Origin: Deltaproteobacteria bacterium UBA4427 | GTDB lineage: Bacteria; Myxococcota_A; UBA9160; UBA4427 | Direction of reading: 5' to 3' | DNA length: 14,075 nt | Assembly (NCBI GenBank): GCA_002390675.1 | Contig: DGPZ01000018.1 | Location: 1-14,075, forward strand | The notes under the pieces: model-generated | The model's database searches: none | What the model saw: only the letters and a program-made list of their open reading frames with translations | What the model was told of the DNA's origin: nothing | Shown here: piece by piece, positions 1 through 7,711 of the stretch | How the letters are laid out: every line of letters starts with the position of its first letter | How positions within the stretch are numbered: the stretch's first letter is position 1 | Made by a program: the position numbers and the translations under genes

Positions 1-1089
1 CTGAACGTAGCCAGTCTCGTCTGTCGCCCGACTCGCCAGCTCCGCCCCCCCGCCGGCCCAATTCCAAGGCAGCGCAAAACGCGTATGGGCTTTCGCCAAG
101 ACCGGCCCGACGAGACGAGCATCTTCCCACTTCTGCCCGCCGTCCACACTCACTTCGACCCGCGCTATGCGTCCACGACCGCTCCACGCGAGGCCACGGA
201 TCTCATTCCATCCACGGCTCACATGCGTCGGGTAGGTCGGCGTCGTAATCACACTCCGCGCATCCATAGTGAAGCTGAACTGCCGTGCCTGATCTCCCGC
301 GACCGGCTCCGTATACTTCGACGTCTCCTCCCGCGTCATAAAGGGCTGATCGCCTAATTCCAAGCGACGCAGCCACTTCACGTTCGTGTTGCCTTCCCAA
401 CCAGGCAACAGCAAGCGGAGCGGATACCCCTGCGCAGGGCGAACAGCCTCACCATTTTGCGCGTAGGCCAGGATCGCATCGTCGAGCGCCTTCTCAATCG
501 GAATCGAACGCGTCATTTTGGCCGCGTCCGAGCCCTCCGCCAAGATCCACTTAGCAGTCGACTTCGCGCCCACCTCTCGTAGGATCGTGGACAGCGCAAC
601 GCCTGTCCATTCACTCTGACTGGTCAGCCCGCATAGCATCTGTGGCGAGGTCTCTTCTCCCGCCTTGATCTGCAGATTCCCCGAGCACTCCAAGAAGCAT
701 GTCCGCGTCACCGCGGGAAAGCGCATCAAGTCGTCCATAGAGAACTTCAGCGGACGCTCTACGAGCCCATGAACCATCAACGAGTGTTGATTCGGATCGA
801 TCGCCGGAATACCCGCATGATGTCGCTCGAAATGAAGATCGGCTGGCGTAATCGTCCCATGCAGCGATTGCAAAGGCGTCCCAGAGATCACCCCGTAAGA
901 GGGCAGACGCGCGATCGGTTCGTACGCGGACCGCTCACCGAATGCCGACGTGGGTCCCCCCTGCATCTTTGTAGGATCCGCAGGGTCTGCTTCCTCCGCC
1001 TGAGCTGTGCCGCCCCCCAAGACTCCACCAACAAACGGCGATCCGGCCAAAGCCGCCAACATCTTCCGACGTGTCCATTCGCTTTTCAT
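1..1089 (-). CDS. soxC: SoxC-like sulfite dehydrogenase, molybdopterin subunit (3' end beyond the window)
   Basis: Molybdopterin oxidoreductase of the sulfite oxidase family, predicted to work in the periplasm on sulfite or carrier-bound sulfane sulfur and pass electrons to the cytochrome encoded just upstream. I read 363 codons from ATG at 1089; the frame is open at base 1, so the C-terminus is missing (family about 430 aa). A twin-arginine signal is visible (TRRKMLAALAG, residues 6-16; probable cleavage after AQA-31). The cofactor domain follows, with CFLECSGN at 131-138; Cys135 fits the molybdenum ligand. From about residue 268 comes the Ig-like dimerisation domain (SRGWNEIRGLAW, then VEVSVDGGQKW). 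The last residues, SRATDETGYVQ, are typical of SoxC. The start is supported by GGAGG (1099-1103) 9 nt upstream and by an ATGA overlap with the cytochrome stop. A sulfite oxidase that does not take part in Sox cannot be excluded, since no soxXYZAB is in view. Confidence 0.9.
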   Translation of the reverse strand, partial: MKSEWTRRKMLAALAGSPFVGGVLGGGTAQAEEADPADPTKMQGGPTSAFGERSAYEPIARLPSYGVISGTPLQSLHGTITPADLHFERHHAGIPAIDPNQHSLMVHGLVERPLKFSMDDLMRFPAVTRTCFLECSGNLQIKAGEETSPQMLCGLTSQSEWTGVALSTILREVGAKSTAKWILAEGSDAAKMTRSIPIEKALDDAILAYAQNGEAVRPAQGYPLRLLLPGWEGNTNVKWLRRLELGDQPFMTREETSKYTEPVAGDQARQFSFTMDARSVITTPTYPTHVSRGWNEIRGLAWSGRGRIARVEVSVDGGQKWEDARLVGPVLAKAHTRFALPWNWAGGGAELASRATDETGYVQ

Positions 1090-1805
1090 CGAATATCGCC
1101 TCCCCCAACCCGATCGTCACGCGTAAAGCGATCTCGAGCGGGCATCCGGATCGCGGCTAACGAAGTAGCGTCGAGCAGCACGTCGCGGTCAACTAACTCG
1201 TTCAGGAAGAGCAAATACGCCGTCAGCGAATAGACCTCTTCGTTTGTTAACGACCCGGGCCGCTCCATAGGCATGGCGCGCAGCACATAGTCAAAGATCG
1301 TTGTCGCATAAGGCCAGTAGCTCCCAATTGTCCGCGGCGCGTTCGGATCCTCGATGAAAGGAAATGCATCCGCTGGGATCCGGCCTGCTAGGCGATCAAA
1401 AGGTCCGCCCTGCCCTTCGGCTCCATGGCAATGTTGGCATTGTTTCTCGTACAGCGACTCGCCGCGAGGAACCGTTCCGCTTCCGGATGGAAGCCCTAAT
1501 CCATCAGGGCGAACGTCACGATCCCAAGCAGCAAGCTCCATAGCAGTAGGCGAAGTCCCGAGCCCATAGTGATGCACTAAAGGCTCGGTCGCGGCGGCGG
1601 ATGCTTCTCGAGAGGCATCGCGATCGAGGGCGGTGCAGCCTGCGAGACTCGCGATCAACAACTGAACCATCAACAAAATCGGTGTCGAGATTCGCCTCGC
1701 AGCCGTGGCGGACCGGAGTAACAAGCGGCTCGGCGATTGGATTGGCGATGGCGATTCAATGATTCGCCGCGACCCGGCGTTCGGTCTATTCATCATTCGC
1801 TTCAT
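1086..1805 (-). CDS. soxD: SoxD-like c-type cytochrome, predicted lipoprotein
   Basis: Electron-accepting cytochrome c partner of the sulfite dehydrogenase encoded next to it. From ATG at 1805 it has 239 aa: a positively charged N-terminus, a hydrophobic stretch (ISTPILLMVQLLIASLAGC, 39-57) ending in a lipobox with Cys57, then the mature part. One heme site, CQHCH, is at 123-127; AMPM further on could provide the axial Met. The segments RPDGLGLPSGSGTV before the heme and GSYWPYATTIFDYVLRAMP after it match SoxD-type cytochromes as I know them. Classical Paracoccus SoxD is longer and diheme; this one is short with a single CXXCH, as in reduced SoxD forms. Its TGA overlaps the soxC ATG (ATGA), so the two are translationally coupled. 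The start is uncertain: the frame is open to a GTG at 1946 and ATG 1877 is also possible, none with a strong ribosome site; 1805 gives the most sensible export signal. Confidence 0.8.
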   Translation of the reverse strand: MKRMMNRPNAGSRRIIESPSPIQSPSRLLLRSATAARRISTPILLMVQLLIASLAGCTALDRDASREASAAATEPLVHHYGLGTSPTAMELAAWDRDVRPDGLGLPSGSGTVPRGESLYEKQCQHCHGAEGQGGPFDRLAGRIPADAFPFIEDPNAPRTIGSYWPYATTIFDYVLRAMPMERPGSLTNEEVYSLTAYLLFLNELVDRDVLLDATSLAAIRMPARDRFTRDDRVGGGDIR

Positions 1806-1994
1806 GACAGGAAGTCTACGCCATCCCCGACCAACTTCTTTCGCACCGATCTGAATTCGCATGCGCGGGTCAGCCATGTCACCGCGAACAGACACGCATG
1901 CGCTAGGCGAACGTTTCGAAAGGCAATAACCGTGGAGTCCACACACTACTAGAGAAAGGGGGCATCGCTACACAGTGAATCTGCGAGGGGGCGG

Positions 1995-3206
1995 CTAGAC
2001 CTCGAGTGTCACATCCGTCATGCCTTCGGTAAAAATTGAGATGCGCGACATGGCTATGCGCTGTCCGATGCTCGTGGACACGAAATGGCCGAGCAGATTC
2101 CGAAGCGGCTCGCCCCACCAGGCGCGGTTTAGCACGAGGCGCGGCGGTATCGCCTGAAGGCGCTGAATGGGCGCGATCTCCGCCATCCGCTCACGCTCGA
2201 TCGCCACAAGTGCTTTGTCGAGCGCCTTCGTGTCGAGCGAGGGAGCGTGCAATAGCGGTACGAGGTGATTCGCGGTGACGATTGCGTCGCGCAACGCGAC
2301 GTTGAGCCCCTGCCCGCCGACAGGCGACATGGTGTGAGCAGCATCGCCGATCACGAGAGCGCCGGGTTTGCTCCACGATTCGACGCAGTCGGACGCGGAA
2401 TCGAGGAGGAAGGGTTTGGCTACCGCATAGGCGTAGGTGCGCAGGTGCGCGGCGAGATCGGGCGTGACGAGCTTCGCAACCTCGGTGATCCAGTGTTCAA
2501 CACCTCGGCCCCGAATCTCACCGAAAGTACCCTTCAGGATCACCCATCCGAGCTGCAGCTGATCGTCCCAGCTCCGGTAAGCGATGACCAGATGTCCACG
2601 TCCGAGATATCCCCGAACACCGCGGAAGTTGGGTGGACATGGGAGCTTGCCCCACACGATATCCATCGGCGGTTCGGCGTGGCGTACATGCATGCCGGTC
2701 TGTTTCCGCACGGCCGACGCGCGGCCATCGGCTCCAATCACTATGTCTGCGTTGATCCTGCGCTCACCTCGATCGCTGCGGACCCGAACACCTGACACGC
2801 GGCCTCCGGTCCAGATGACACCCATCACCGACGCCCCGCGTACGAGCTCGAAGCAGGTGTGCTTGCCCGCTTCTGCGACTAGCATCTCAAGCATCCCCGG
2901 CTGCGAAACGGCCGCCGGCAGTCGCCCGTCGACCGCGCCCGGCTGCAGCTCGACCGAAACGCAGCGCTTAGCGTTCATATAGAGCTCGAAGTTCTGCATC
3001 TCGCGGGTCTCGACGCCTTCGAACTCGGCTGCGAGCCCCATCTGATCGATCGCCTCCAGCCCGCTCGGCATCAGAACCTCGCCGCGGAACTCCCGGGCGA
3101 AGTCACGCTGGCGCTCGATCAAGGTGGTCTCGATGCCACGACGCGCAAGTAGAAACGCGAGGCTCGCACCTGCAGGTCCCCCGCCGACCACAAGTACACG
3201 CGGCAT
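1995..3206 (-). CDS. FAD-dependent monooxygenase (aromatic hydroxylase / UbiH-like fold)
   Basis: Predicted NAD(P)H-using flavoprotein that hydroxylates an aromatic or similar ring (family FAD_binding_3, PHBH fold), cytoplasmic, 403 aa, normal family length. Three diagnostic motifs are present: the dinucleotide-binding GGGPAG at 8-13 with the ribose-binding Glu31; the DG motif (IVIGADGRASAVRKQTG, centred on 160-161); and the GD motif (LVIGDAAHTMSPVGGQGLN, centred on 287-288) that holds the FAD pyrophosphate. The middle part (175-270), which decides the substrate, gives me no clear match, so I do not name a reaction. The start ATG at 3206 puts the first beta strand directly at the N-terminus as usual; it overlaps the stop of a short upstream ORF (TGATG). 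It lies 189 bp upstream of the soxD start on the same strand, but with no sign of a functional link. Confidence 0.88.
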   Translation of the reverse strand: MPRVLVVGGGPAGASLAFLLARRGIETTLIERQRDFAREFRGEVLMPSGLEAIDQMGLAAEFEGVETREMQNFELYMNAKRCVSVELQPGAVDGRLPAAVSQPGMLEMLVAEAGKHTCFELVRGASVMGVIWTGGRVSGVRVRSDRGERRINADIVIGADGRASAVRKQTGMHVRHAEPPMDIVWGKLPCPPNFRGVRGYLGRGHLVIAYRSWDDQLQLGWVILKGTFGEIRGRGVEHWITEVAKLVTPDLAAHLRTYAYAVAKPFLLDSASDCVESWSKPGALVIGDAAHTMSPVGGQGLNVALRDAIVTANHLVPLLHAPSLDTKALDKALVAIERERMAEIAPIQRLQAIPPRLVLNRAWWGEPLRNLLGHFVSTSIGQRIAMSRISIFTEGMTDVTLEV

Positions 3207-3274
3207 CAGCGAGCTCTCGCGCCGGTGCCGCGCACGAAGGTACGGCGGTCTATGATGACGGCATGCTTGACCAT
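3206..3274 (-). CDS. Possible 22-codon leader ORF of the monooxygenase gene
   Basis: A short reading frame starts with ATG at 3274, preceded by a good ribosome site (GGGAG with a 5-nt spacer), and encodes MVKHAVIIDRRTFVRGTGAR plus two residues. Its TGA shares the A with the monooxygenase ATG (TGATG), the arrangement used for termination-reinitiation. It could be a leader peptide that sets translation of the downstream gene, a genuine microprotein, or the remaining N-terminus of a lost gene (the AVIID-RR-T pattern is faintly like thiolase N-termini, too short to rely on). No known family is assigned. Confidence 0.35.
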   Translation of the reverse strand: MVKHAVIIDRRTFVRGTGARAR

Positions 3275-3660
3275 GTGCTCTCCCGCGGTTCCATCGAATA
3301 GACTAGCGCAAGCCGGTAATGTTCTGTTGCGGAGAGCCGCTCGCCGGGGAGGTACTAGGCCTTTTCCTGGATCATACCGAACCCTTTAGAGGCGATCAGT
3401 AAACGCTATGTTAGTTCTACGAGTCACTCAGGCAGTCGCGGAGACCAGTCGTCCTTAGCGCTCAATGCGACAAGGCTGTGCCCAACTTTGAGCGCAGTCT
3501 GGCTAATTCTTCCGTGCTTCATAGCGGCTCCACAAAGTCACCTGTGGTGATCGATCGAATACTTCCTGTCAGCCGACTCCACACGGGCTCTGACCCGATG
3601 TTTGGATTACGACCCGTCATGGAGTGCGGATATCGACTACTTTTCGTGAGTCACACTACT
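3275..3660. other. Intergenic region without recognisable gene
   Basis: About 390 bp between the 5' side of the monooxygenase unit and the 3' end of the NTF2-fusion gene. The promoter of the minus-strand monooxygenase and its leader should lie at the left side of this stretch, but I see no convincing -35/-10 pair. A plus-strand frame from 3478 into the neighbouring gene has no ribosome site and no protein-like composition. No terminator hairpin with a T run was seen. Confidence 0.5.
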
Positions 3661-4791
3661 TCAGTCGTCTGGCGTCATGGAACGCGCCTTGGCTTCACGT
3701 TCGGCTAGCCGCTGGGCGCGGCGCTCACGGCGCTCTTCGTAGACCACTCTTCCTTCTTTGTAGGACTTAAGAGCCCGATCGAAATGATTAGGGTTATAAA
3801 GCGTCTCGATGACTTTGAAGAGACCATCGCCTCCGTAGGTCAACTCGGCAAAGACCTTGGCCTCGTGCCGAATTCCATCGCCCACGTCGTTAAATCGAGC
3901 CCATAGGAACGTCCATACGCTCTCCGCCGCCTCGTCGATCACGAACTCCGCAACCGGGAAGCGACACAACTGAACCCAAGGCGCTTCATCCTCGACACGA
4001 TGCAGCAAGCCTTCTACTCGGCGGACGATACCCTCCCGTTTGCCAATCTTCCCAAGGCGACAGTCCACCCACGTCGCGTCCTTCGTAATAGCAGCCCCGA
4101 GATGGCTCCAGTCGCGAGTCTTCCCTGAGAGCGCCAGCTGTCCGCGGAAATGGTCAAAGGCGGCCTCTATCTCCTCCTTGGGGAAGCGACCCCGCGGCCT
4201 GCGGCCACGTCGGGCTTCGGCATGATCGCCAGAAACCGATGATGGAGGCGGCGCCGGATCGAAGGTCTTAACGTCTGCGAAGCTATGTGCTGCCTCTGCG
4301 CGCGCCGCTCGAGTTGTCTCGTCGAGCTCGCCCTCTTTGCACTCCGCGTTAAGCTTGACCCACTCCTTAACCATTTCGACATAAGCGTGTGGGTTGTAGA
4401 GATCCTCTTCATAATTGAAGAGCCCAGCTCCGTCGTAGCGGAGCATGGTCAAGCAGTTTTCCTGGAGCACAACTCCGTTGCCCGGATCCTCCATTCGGTT
4501 CCATATCTGTGACCAGACCCATCCACGCTCTTCATCGACGACGTAGGATTTCACCGGATATTGGTTAACCCAGACCCATGGCGTGCCCTCGTTCTGATGC
4601 ATCAGGGCCGCCATCTCGCGCACCGCAGCGGCACGGCCGCCCCACTGGCCGACTTCCTGCTCGACGTAAGTCACGTCCTCAGTGAACATCTCGCCCCATC
4701 GGTGCCAATCTCCCGACCGCGCGGCATCGCGGCCCTGGATCTGATACCGCTTAAAAGCACTCTCAATCTCTTCTTTGCTCCAACGTCCCAT
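3661..4791 (-). CDS. Protein of two fused NTF2/SnoaL-like domains
   Basis: 376 aa made of an internal duplication. Unit A (about 3-145) and unit B (about 202-345) align at an offset of about 200 residues: RWSKEEIESAF / RFPKEEIEAAF, GDWHRWG / RDWSHLG, PWVWVNQYPV / PWVQLCRFPV, and YDGAGLFNYEEDLYNP (119-134) / YGGDGLFKVIETLYNP (319-334). Each has the cone-shaped alpha+beta barrel pattern of the NTF2-like superfamily, which includes ketosteroid isomerase, SnoaL cyclases and dehydratases, and non-catalytic binding proteins. The linker (146-200) is charged and Pro-rich; the C-terminal tail (345-376) is strongly Arg/Glu-rich and probably helical. NTF2-like barrels often dimerise, so the fusion may be an intramolecular dimer. 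Substrate and activity are unknown. The start ATG at 4791 is supported by a GAGGA ribosome site a few bases upstream. It is divergent from the LLM gene with 70 bp between. Confidence 0.82.
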   Translation of the reverse strand: MGRWSKEEIESAFKRYQIQGRDAARSGDWHRWGEMFTEDVTYVEQEVGQWGGRAAAVREMAALMHQNEGTPWVWVNQYPVKSYVVDEERGWVWSQIWNRMEDPGNGVVLQENCLTMLRYDGAGLFNYEEDLYNPHAYVEMVKEWVKLNAECKEGELDETTRAARAEAAHSFADVKTFDPAPPPSSVSGDHAEARRGRRPRGRFPKEEIEAAFDHFRGQLALSGKTRDWSHLGAAITKDATWVDCRLGKIGKREGIVRRVEGLLHRVEDEAPWVQLCRFPVAEFVIDEAAESVWTFLWARFNDVGDGIRHEAKVFAELTYGGDGLFKVIETLYNPNHFDRALKSYKEGRVVYEERRERRAQRLAEREAKARSMTPDD

Positions 4792-4815
4792 CTTCCTCGA
4801 CTTCCTCTCAATATT

Positions 4816-4835
4816 GGTTTGTCCCGCGGCAAACC
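4816..4835. promoter_or_regulatory. Inverted repeat between divergent genes, candidate operator
   Basis: Near-perfect 20-bp inverted repeat: GGTTTGTC (4816-4823), spacer CCGC, GGCAAACC (4828-4835), 7 of 8 arm positions paired. It lies inside the 70-bp gap between the divergent NTF2-fusion (start 4791) and LLM (start 4862) genes, where it could cover both promoters. Size and symmetry suit a dimeric repressor such as a TetR-type protein, but no regulator gene is in the window. No T run follows, so a terminator is less likely. Confidence 0.4.
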
Positions 4836-4861
4836 CACTCGCAAGGGTAGACTAATCGTCC

Positions 4862-5776
4862 ATGATGCAAATCGGCCTCCAATTTGACCCACGTGGCAAG
4901 AACGATATCGAAGCCTTACTAGCGGACTTCACTCGGGCTGAGGCGGAGGGCTTCGACAGCATCTGGATCGGGCAAGTCTTCGAACACGATATCCTAACCC
5001 TATTTGCACTCGCCGGTCTACGCACCAAACGCATAGAGCTAGGAACCTCGGTCGTCCCCTTACCCTCCCGGCACGTCACCACTCTCGCCCAGCAGGCACT
5101 TACGACCCAATTGGCTTCCGGCAATCGGCTCTGCCTCGGAGTCGGGAGCGGTCATGAGGCGATATTAGATCGCAAGCTTGGATTGCCCGCGGACCGTCCA
5201 CTCGGACGAACCCGGGAAGCCCTCGAAATCCTCCGCCCCCTCCTTCGAGGCGAATACGTGAAATACGCAGGCGAGTTCGAGCGCGTGAAGGTCGACGTTC
5301 CAATCACAGGCGTCGAGCCTCCGCCCGTCATCCTTGCCGCTCTAGGCCCTAAGATGATCGAGCTAGCCAATGAACTAGCCGACGGCGTTAGTCTGGTCTT
5401 CGCGGGAGCCGGCTTCGTAGACGCTCACGTGCGACCTCGATTAGCGGATTCCGCGCGGATCGTCGCGAGCGTACCCGTTGCGGTCACGCACGCTGGTACA
5501 GCTATCGAGGCACTGATCGACCAATACACCGCACCTTCGATGGCGCTTCCACCCTATCAAAGAACGATGGCTGCGCAGGGTCTTGAGCGAGTGAGTCAGC
5601 TCGCAATTCTGGGCGACGAGAAAACCGTCGAAGCGGGTTTAGTCTCTCTAGAATCAAGCGGCGCCACCGACCTCAACCCCATCCTCGTCTCAGGCGCGGC
5701 GGATCCGGACTGCGCAGAGCGCACCCGAGCCTTTCTCGCAGAGCGCGCGACACAACAGCGTTGTAGCGGCGATTAA
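4862..5776 (+). CDS. LLM-class (luciferase-like) flavin- or F420-dependent oxidoreductase
   Basis: 304 aa, bacterial-luciferase TIM-barrel family. Visible landmarks: the first strand MQIGLQFDP (2-10), EAEGFDSIWIGQ (27-38), the strand block RIELGTSVVPLPSRHVTTLA (57-76), then TTQLASGNRLCLGVGSGHEA (81-100) and the helix GRTREALEILRPLLRGEYV (115-133). This order is typical of LLM oxidoreductases, many of which use coenzyme F420 in actinobacteria and some proteobacterial relatives; others use FMN with a reductase partner. The cofactor cannot be fixed from sequence here. The substrate is unknown; neighbouring NTF2, VOC and EthD genes suggest turnover of a ring or keto compound. ATG 4862 is followed directly by ATG 4865, either may be used; the ribosome site is weak. 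Its stop is 3 bp from the stop of the convergent VOC gene. Confidence 0.88.
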   Translation: MMQIGLQFDPRGKNDIEALLADFTRAEAEGFDSIWIGQVFEHDILTLFALAGLRTKRIELGTSVVPLPSRHVTTLAQQALTTQLASGNRLCLGVGSGHEAILDRKLGLPADRPLGRTREALEILRPLLRGEYVKYAGEFERVKVDVPITGVEPPPVILAALGPKMIELANELADGVSLVFAGAGFVDAHVRPRLADSARIVASVPVAVTHAGTAIEALIDQYTAPSMALPPYQRTMAAQGLERVSQLAILGDEKTVEAGLVSLESSGATDLNPILVSGAADPDCAERTRAFLAERATQQRCSGD

Positions 5777-5779
5777 CGG

Positions 5780-6274
5780 CTAAAGCGGCGTGAACTCGAT
5801 CAGCTGGATTGTAGAACCGCCGACGAATTCAGCTGAGTTCAAGTAGACCTCCTGAACGAGAAAGCGCTTTCCTCCTTGCTCCACCTCAAACTGATAGTCG
5901 AGAATCGGCTTCATTCCTTCGGGCTCTAGGTCCGCTACGACCTTTCGGATATCGCGCACCGAGAAAGCCACATGTTGGAGGCCCTCGCCGTGCTCGCTCA
6001 GGAACTCTGTGTGCGGCGACTCTCCCTCCATGACCTCCACGAGCTCAACAAAAACTTTCCCCGAGTAGGCGATCGCGGCCTTCATGCGAGCCTCAGCGGG
6101 CTCGCCCTTGAACTTGAAGTGGGTTGACGCGTTCAGCTCATAAACGTCGATCGAGAACGGTCCGATCCCGAAGACGCGCTCCCAATAAGCTGCTGCCTCC
6201 ACACAGTCTTCCACGACTATGCCGACATGACTAATAGGTCCCAGCTGGACCACGGGCTCTGACGAAGAAGACAC
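5780..6274 (-). CDS. VOC-superfamily metalloenzyme (methylmalonyl-CoA epimerase/glyoxalase-like)
   Basis: 164 aa, paired beta-alpha-beta-beta-beta modules of the vicinal oxygen chelate fold. The four positions that bind the divalent metal in methylmalonyl-CoA epimerase and glyoxalase I can all be placed: His16 (ISHVGIVVED), Glu77 (VFVELVE), His101 (GLQHVAFSVRD) and Glu160 (IQLIEF). A catalytic rather than purely binding protein is therefore likely. The sequence is not close enough to a known enzyme for me to name the reaction; a CoA-ester epimerase is only one option. Start is GTG at 6274, fixed by a strong GGAGGT site 7 nt upstream that lies inside the last codons of the EthD-domain gene; just 2 nt separate the two genes, so they form a coupled operon. 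It converges on the LLM gene. Confidence 0.85.
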   Translation of the reverse strand: MSSSSEPVVQLGPISHVGIVVEDCVEAAAYWERVFGIGPFSIDVYELNASTHFKFKGEPAEARMKAAIAYSGKVFVELVEVMEGESPHTEFLSEHGEGLQHVAFSVRDIRKVVADLEPEGMKPILDYQFEVEQGGKRFLVQEVYLNSAEFVGGSTIQLIEFTPL

Positions 6275-6276
6275 GT

Positions 6277-6969
6277 CTATACCTCCAAGATGTACTCGCG
6301 CATAACTACGCTGCTCATCGTTTTGATCTCCGCAAATGAGAGAAGATCCTTGACGATGCGTTTTTGATTATCACGTCCACTGTAGAACTGCTCGACATCT
6401 GATGCGACAGCGCATGATGCAACCGATTCACTCACGATGGCGTCCAGCATCGGCGCTCCCTCCGTCAGCGGCCGAAAGACCGCATTCCGGACATATCGCG
6501 TGAGTGGGTGGAGTTCGAGGGACAGTGGACCATGCGAGCCCTGCCAACGGGCATAGAAAGTCTCGGGGTCAAGCGAAGCCGGTCGGGGGAAAGTCGTAAA
6601 AATCGCGATTCCAGGACTCGCCGCCCCTGGAGCCCAATCACGCGAGGCATAGTCACGTAGAATGGACTCGGTCACGAGGTAGCCGGCCATTCGAGATGCC
6701 AGGCCCTCGAGGATCGACTCAATCCCTAGCCGTCCATCCACGTGATCTACCCAAAAGGAGATCTGCCCATCGAGTAACCCCGTGTTGTTAAACTGGGCGA
6801 CGGAGGCGAGGTCCGGATCGTCCACATCAGCCACTGAGACTGTGAGGCCGGTGGCTCCGCTCGACACGAGCGCGGGGACCGCGTCAAAAAGCTTTTCCCT
6901 GAGGAGCGATTGGCCCTCCGGAACCGTACCAGCCTCGGTTTCTCCAAAAAGATAGATCAGCTTCTCCAT
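6277..6969 (-). CDS. EthD-domain (dimeric alpha+beta barrel) protein
   Basis: 230 aa. The second half holds an EthD-type ferredoxin-like barrel: IAIFTTFPRP (121-130), then PETFYARWQGSHGPLSLELH (135-154) and TRYVRNAVFRPL (157-168). The W-x-x-x-H-G-P-L core is the hallmark of EthD and related small enzymes acting in ether, polyketide and aromatic breakdown. The first half (1-115) has a similar strand/helix alternation and could be a second, diverged barrel; this is inference. No reaction is assigned. First gene of a two-gene operon with the downstream VOC gene (2-nt gap). Start ATG 6969 is 47 bp from the divergent SnoaL-like gene start; the spacer is AT-rich and must hold both promoters. Confidence 0.75.
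   Translation of the reverse strand: MEKLIYLFGETEAGTVPEGQSLLREKLFDAVPALVSSGATGLTVSVADVDDPDLASVAQFNNTGLLDGQISFWVDHVDGRLGIESILEGLASRMAGYLVTESILRDYASRDWAPGAASPGIAIFTTFPRPASLDPETFYARWQGSHGPLSLELHPLTRYVRNAVFRPLTEGAPMLDAIVSESVASCAVASDVEQFYSGRDNQKRIVKDLLSFAEIKTMSSVVMREYILEV
6281..6286 (-). promoter_or_regulatory. Strong ribosome binding site for the VOC gene
   Basis: GGAGGT on the minus strand, 7 nt before GTG 6274. It fixes the GTG start of the VOC gene and overlaps the last codons of the EthD-domain gene, so reading the first gene delivers ribosomes to the second. Confidence 0.75.
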
Positions 6970-7016
6970 GCCACGCAGTGTACAGTTTTAACGAATTTAC
7001 AAATAAGGAAAATACG

Positions 7017-7514
7017 ATGGCTGCAGGTACCTGGGAGAGTCACCACGCAATCACCAACCTCATGTTTCGTTACGCCGAGTGCGTCGACCAGGCAGATTTC
7101 GACGGCCTCTCAGAACTCTTCGCGCACGGCTCGATACGCTCGACCTCCGCCGAAGATAGTGAACAGGGCATGAGCGGAGCCGCCGTCGGACGCTTCTATG
7201 CTGCGACTAATCGCGTTCACGAGGACGGAACGCTGCGGACCCGACACCTCTCGACGAACGTCCGAATCGAGATAGAAGAGGTCCACAATACAGCGACCGC
7301 CCGCTCCTATTACGTTGTGCTCCAAGCCACACCGAAGCTCCCATTCCAAGCCATCGTCGGCGGTCGCTACGAAGACCGCTTCGAGAGGGTTGAGGGCGAG
7401 TGGCACTTCGCGGACCGTATCGTGCTCGTCGATCAAATCGGTCAAATGTCCGAGCACCTGAGCTTCGATCTCGCCAAAGGCGGAGTCCGATTCGACGAGG
7501 TCGTCAGCGAATGA
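7017..7514 (+). CDS. SnoaL-like (NTF2 superfamily) protein
   Basis: 165 aa from ATG 7017. It follows the SnoaL_4-type pattern: N-terminal helix AITNLMFRYAECVDQADFDG (11-30), ELFAHGSI (33-40), TRHLSTNVRIEIEEV (75-89), ATARSYYVVLQATP (93-106), and GGRYEDRFERVEGEWHFADR (115-134). Tyr19, Asp24 and His77 fall where polar pocket residues sit in this family, including dehydratases, isomerases and ring-hydroxylating dioxygenase small subunits. Function is unassigned. I prefer ATG 7017 to the upstream in-frame ATG 6978 because AAGGA (7005-7009) lies 7 nt before it and because the helix normally starts the protein; the 13 extra residues from 6978 are atypical. Divergent from the EthD/VOC operon. Confidence 0.82.
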   Translation: MAAGTWESHHAITNLMFRYAECVDQADFDGLSELFAHGSIRSTSAEDSEQGMSGAAVGRFYAATNRVHEDGTLRTRHLSTNVRIEIEEVHNTATARSYYVVLQATPKLPFQAIVGGRYEDRFERVEGEWHFADRIVLVDQIGQMSEHLSFDLAKGGVRFDEVVSE

Positions 7515-7711
7515 GAGGGGCGGACATGCCACATATAGGCAGAGCCGCTCCAATCGCCTCCAATCGTGGGCCGTCCCCTGGTAGACGCCCTCGAGCAGGA
7601 GCGCATGGAAGTTCGGCGTTAGGTTCAGGTCCGACCCAAAGCGCTGCATGAAGGTGCTTGTTGAGACCGAAGAAAAATAACATGCACACCACGAGCCCGT
7701 TAGGTCCCGCT

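Noticed and set aside
2265..2982. Two overlapping plus-strand frames inside the monooxygenase gene
   Set aside because: Antisense of the FAD-dependent monooxygenase, whose three FAD motifs make the minus strand the coding one.
3478..3708. Plus-strand frame of 76 codons before the NTF2-fusion gene end
   Set aside because: Runs antisense into the NTF2-fusion gene, lacks a ribosome site and has no recognisable motif.
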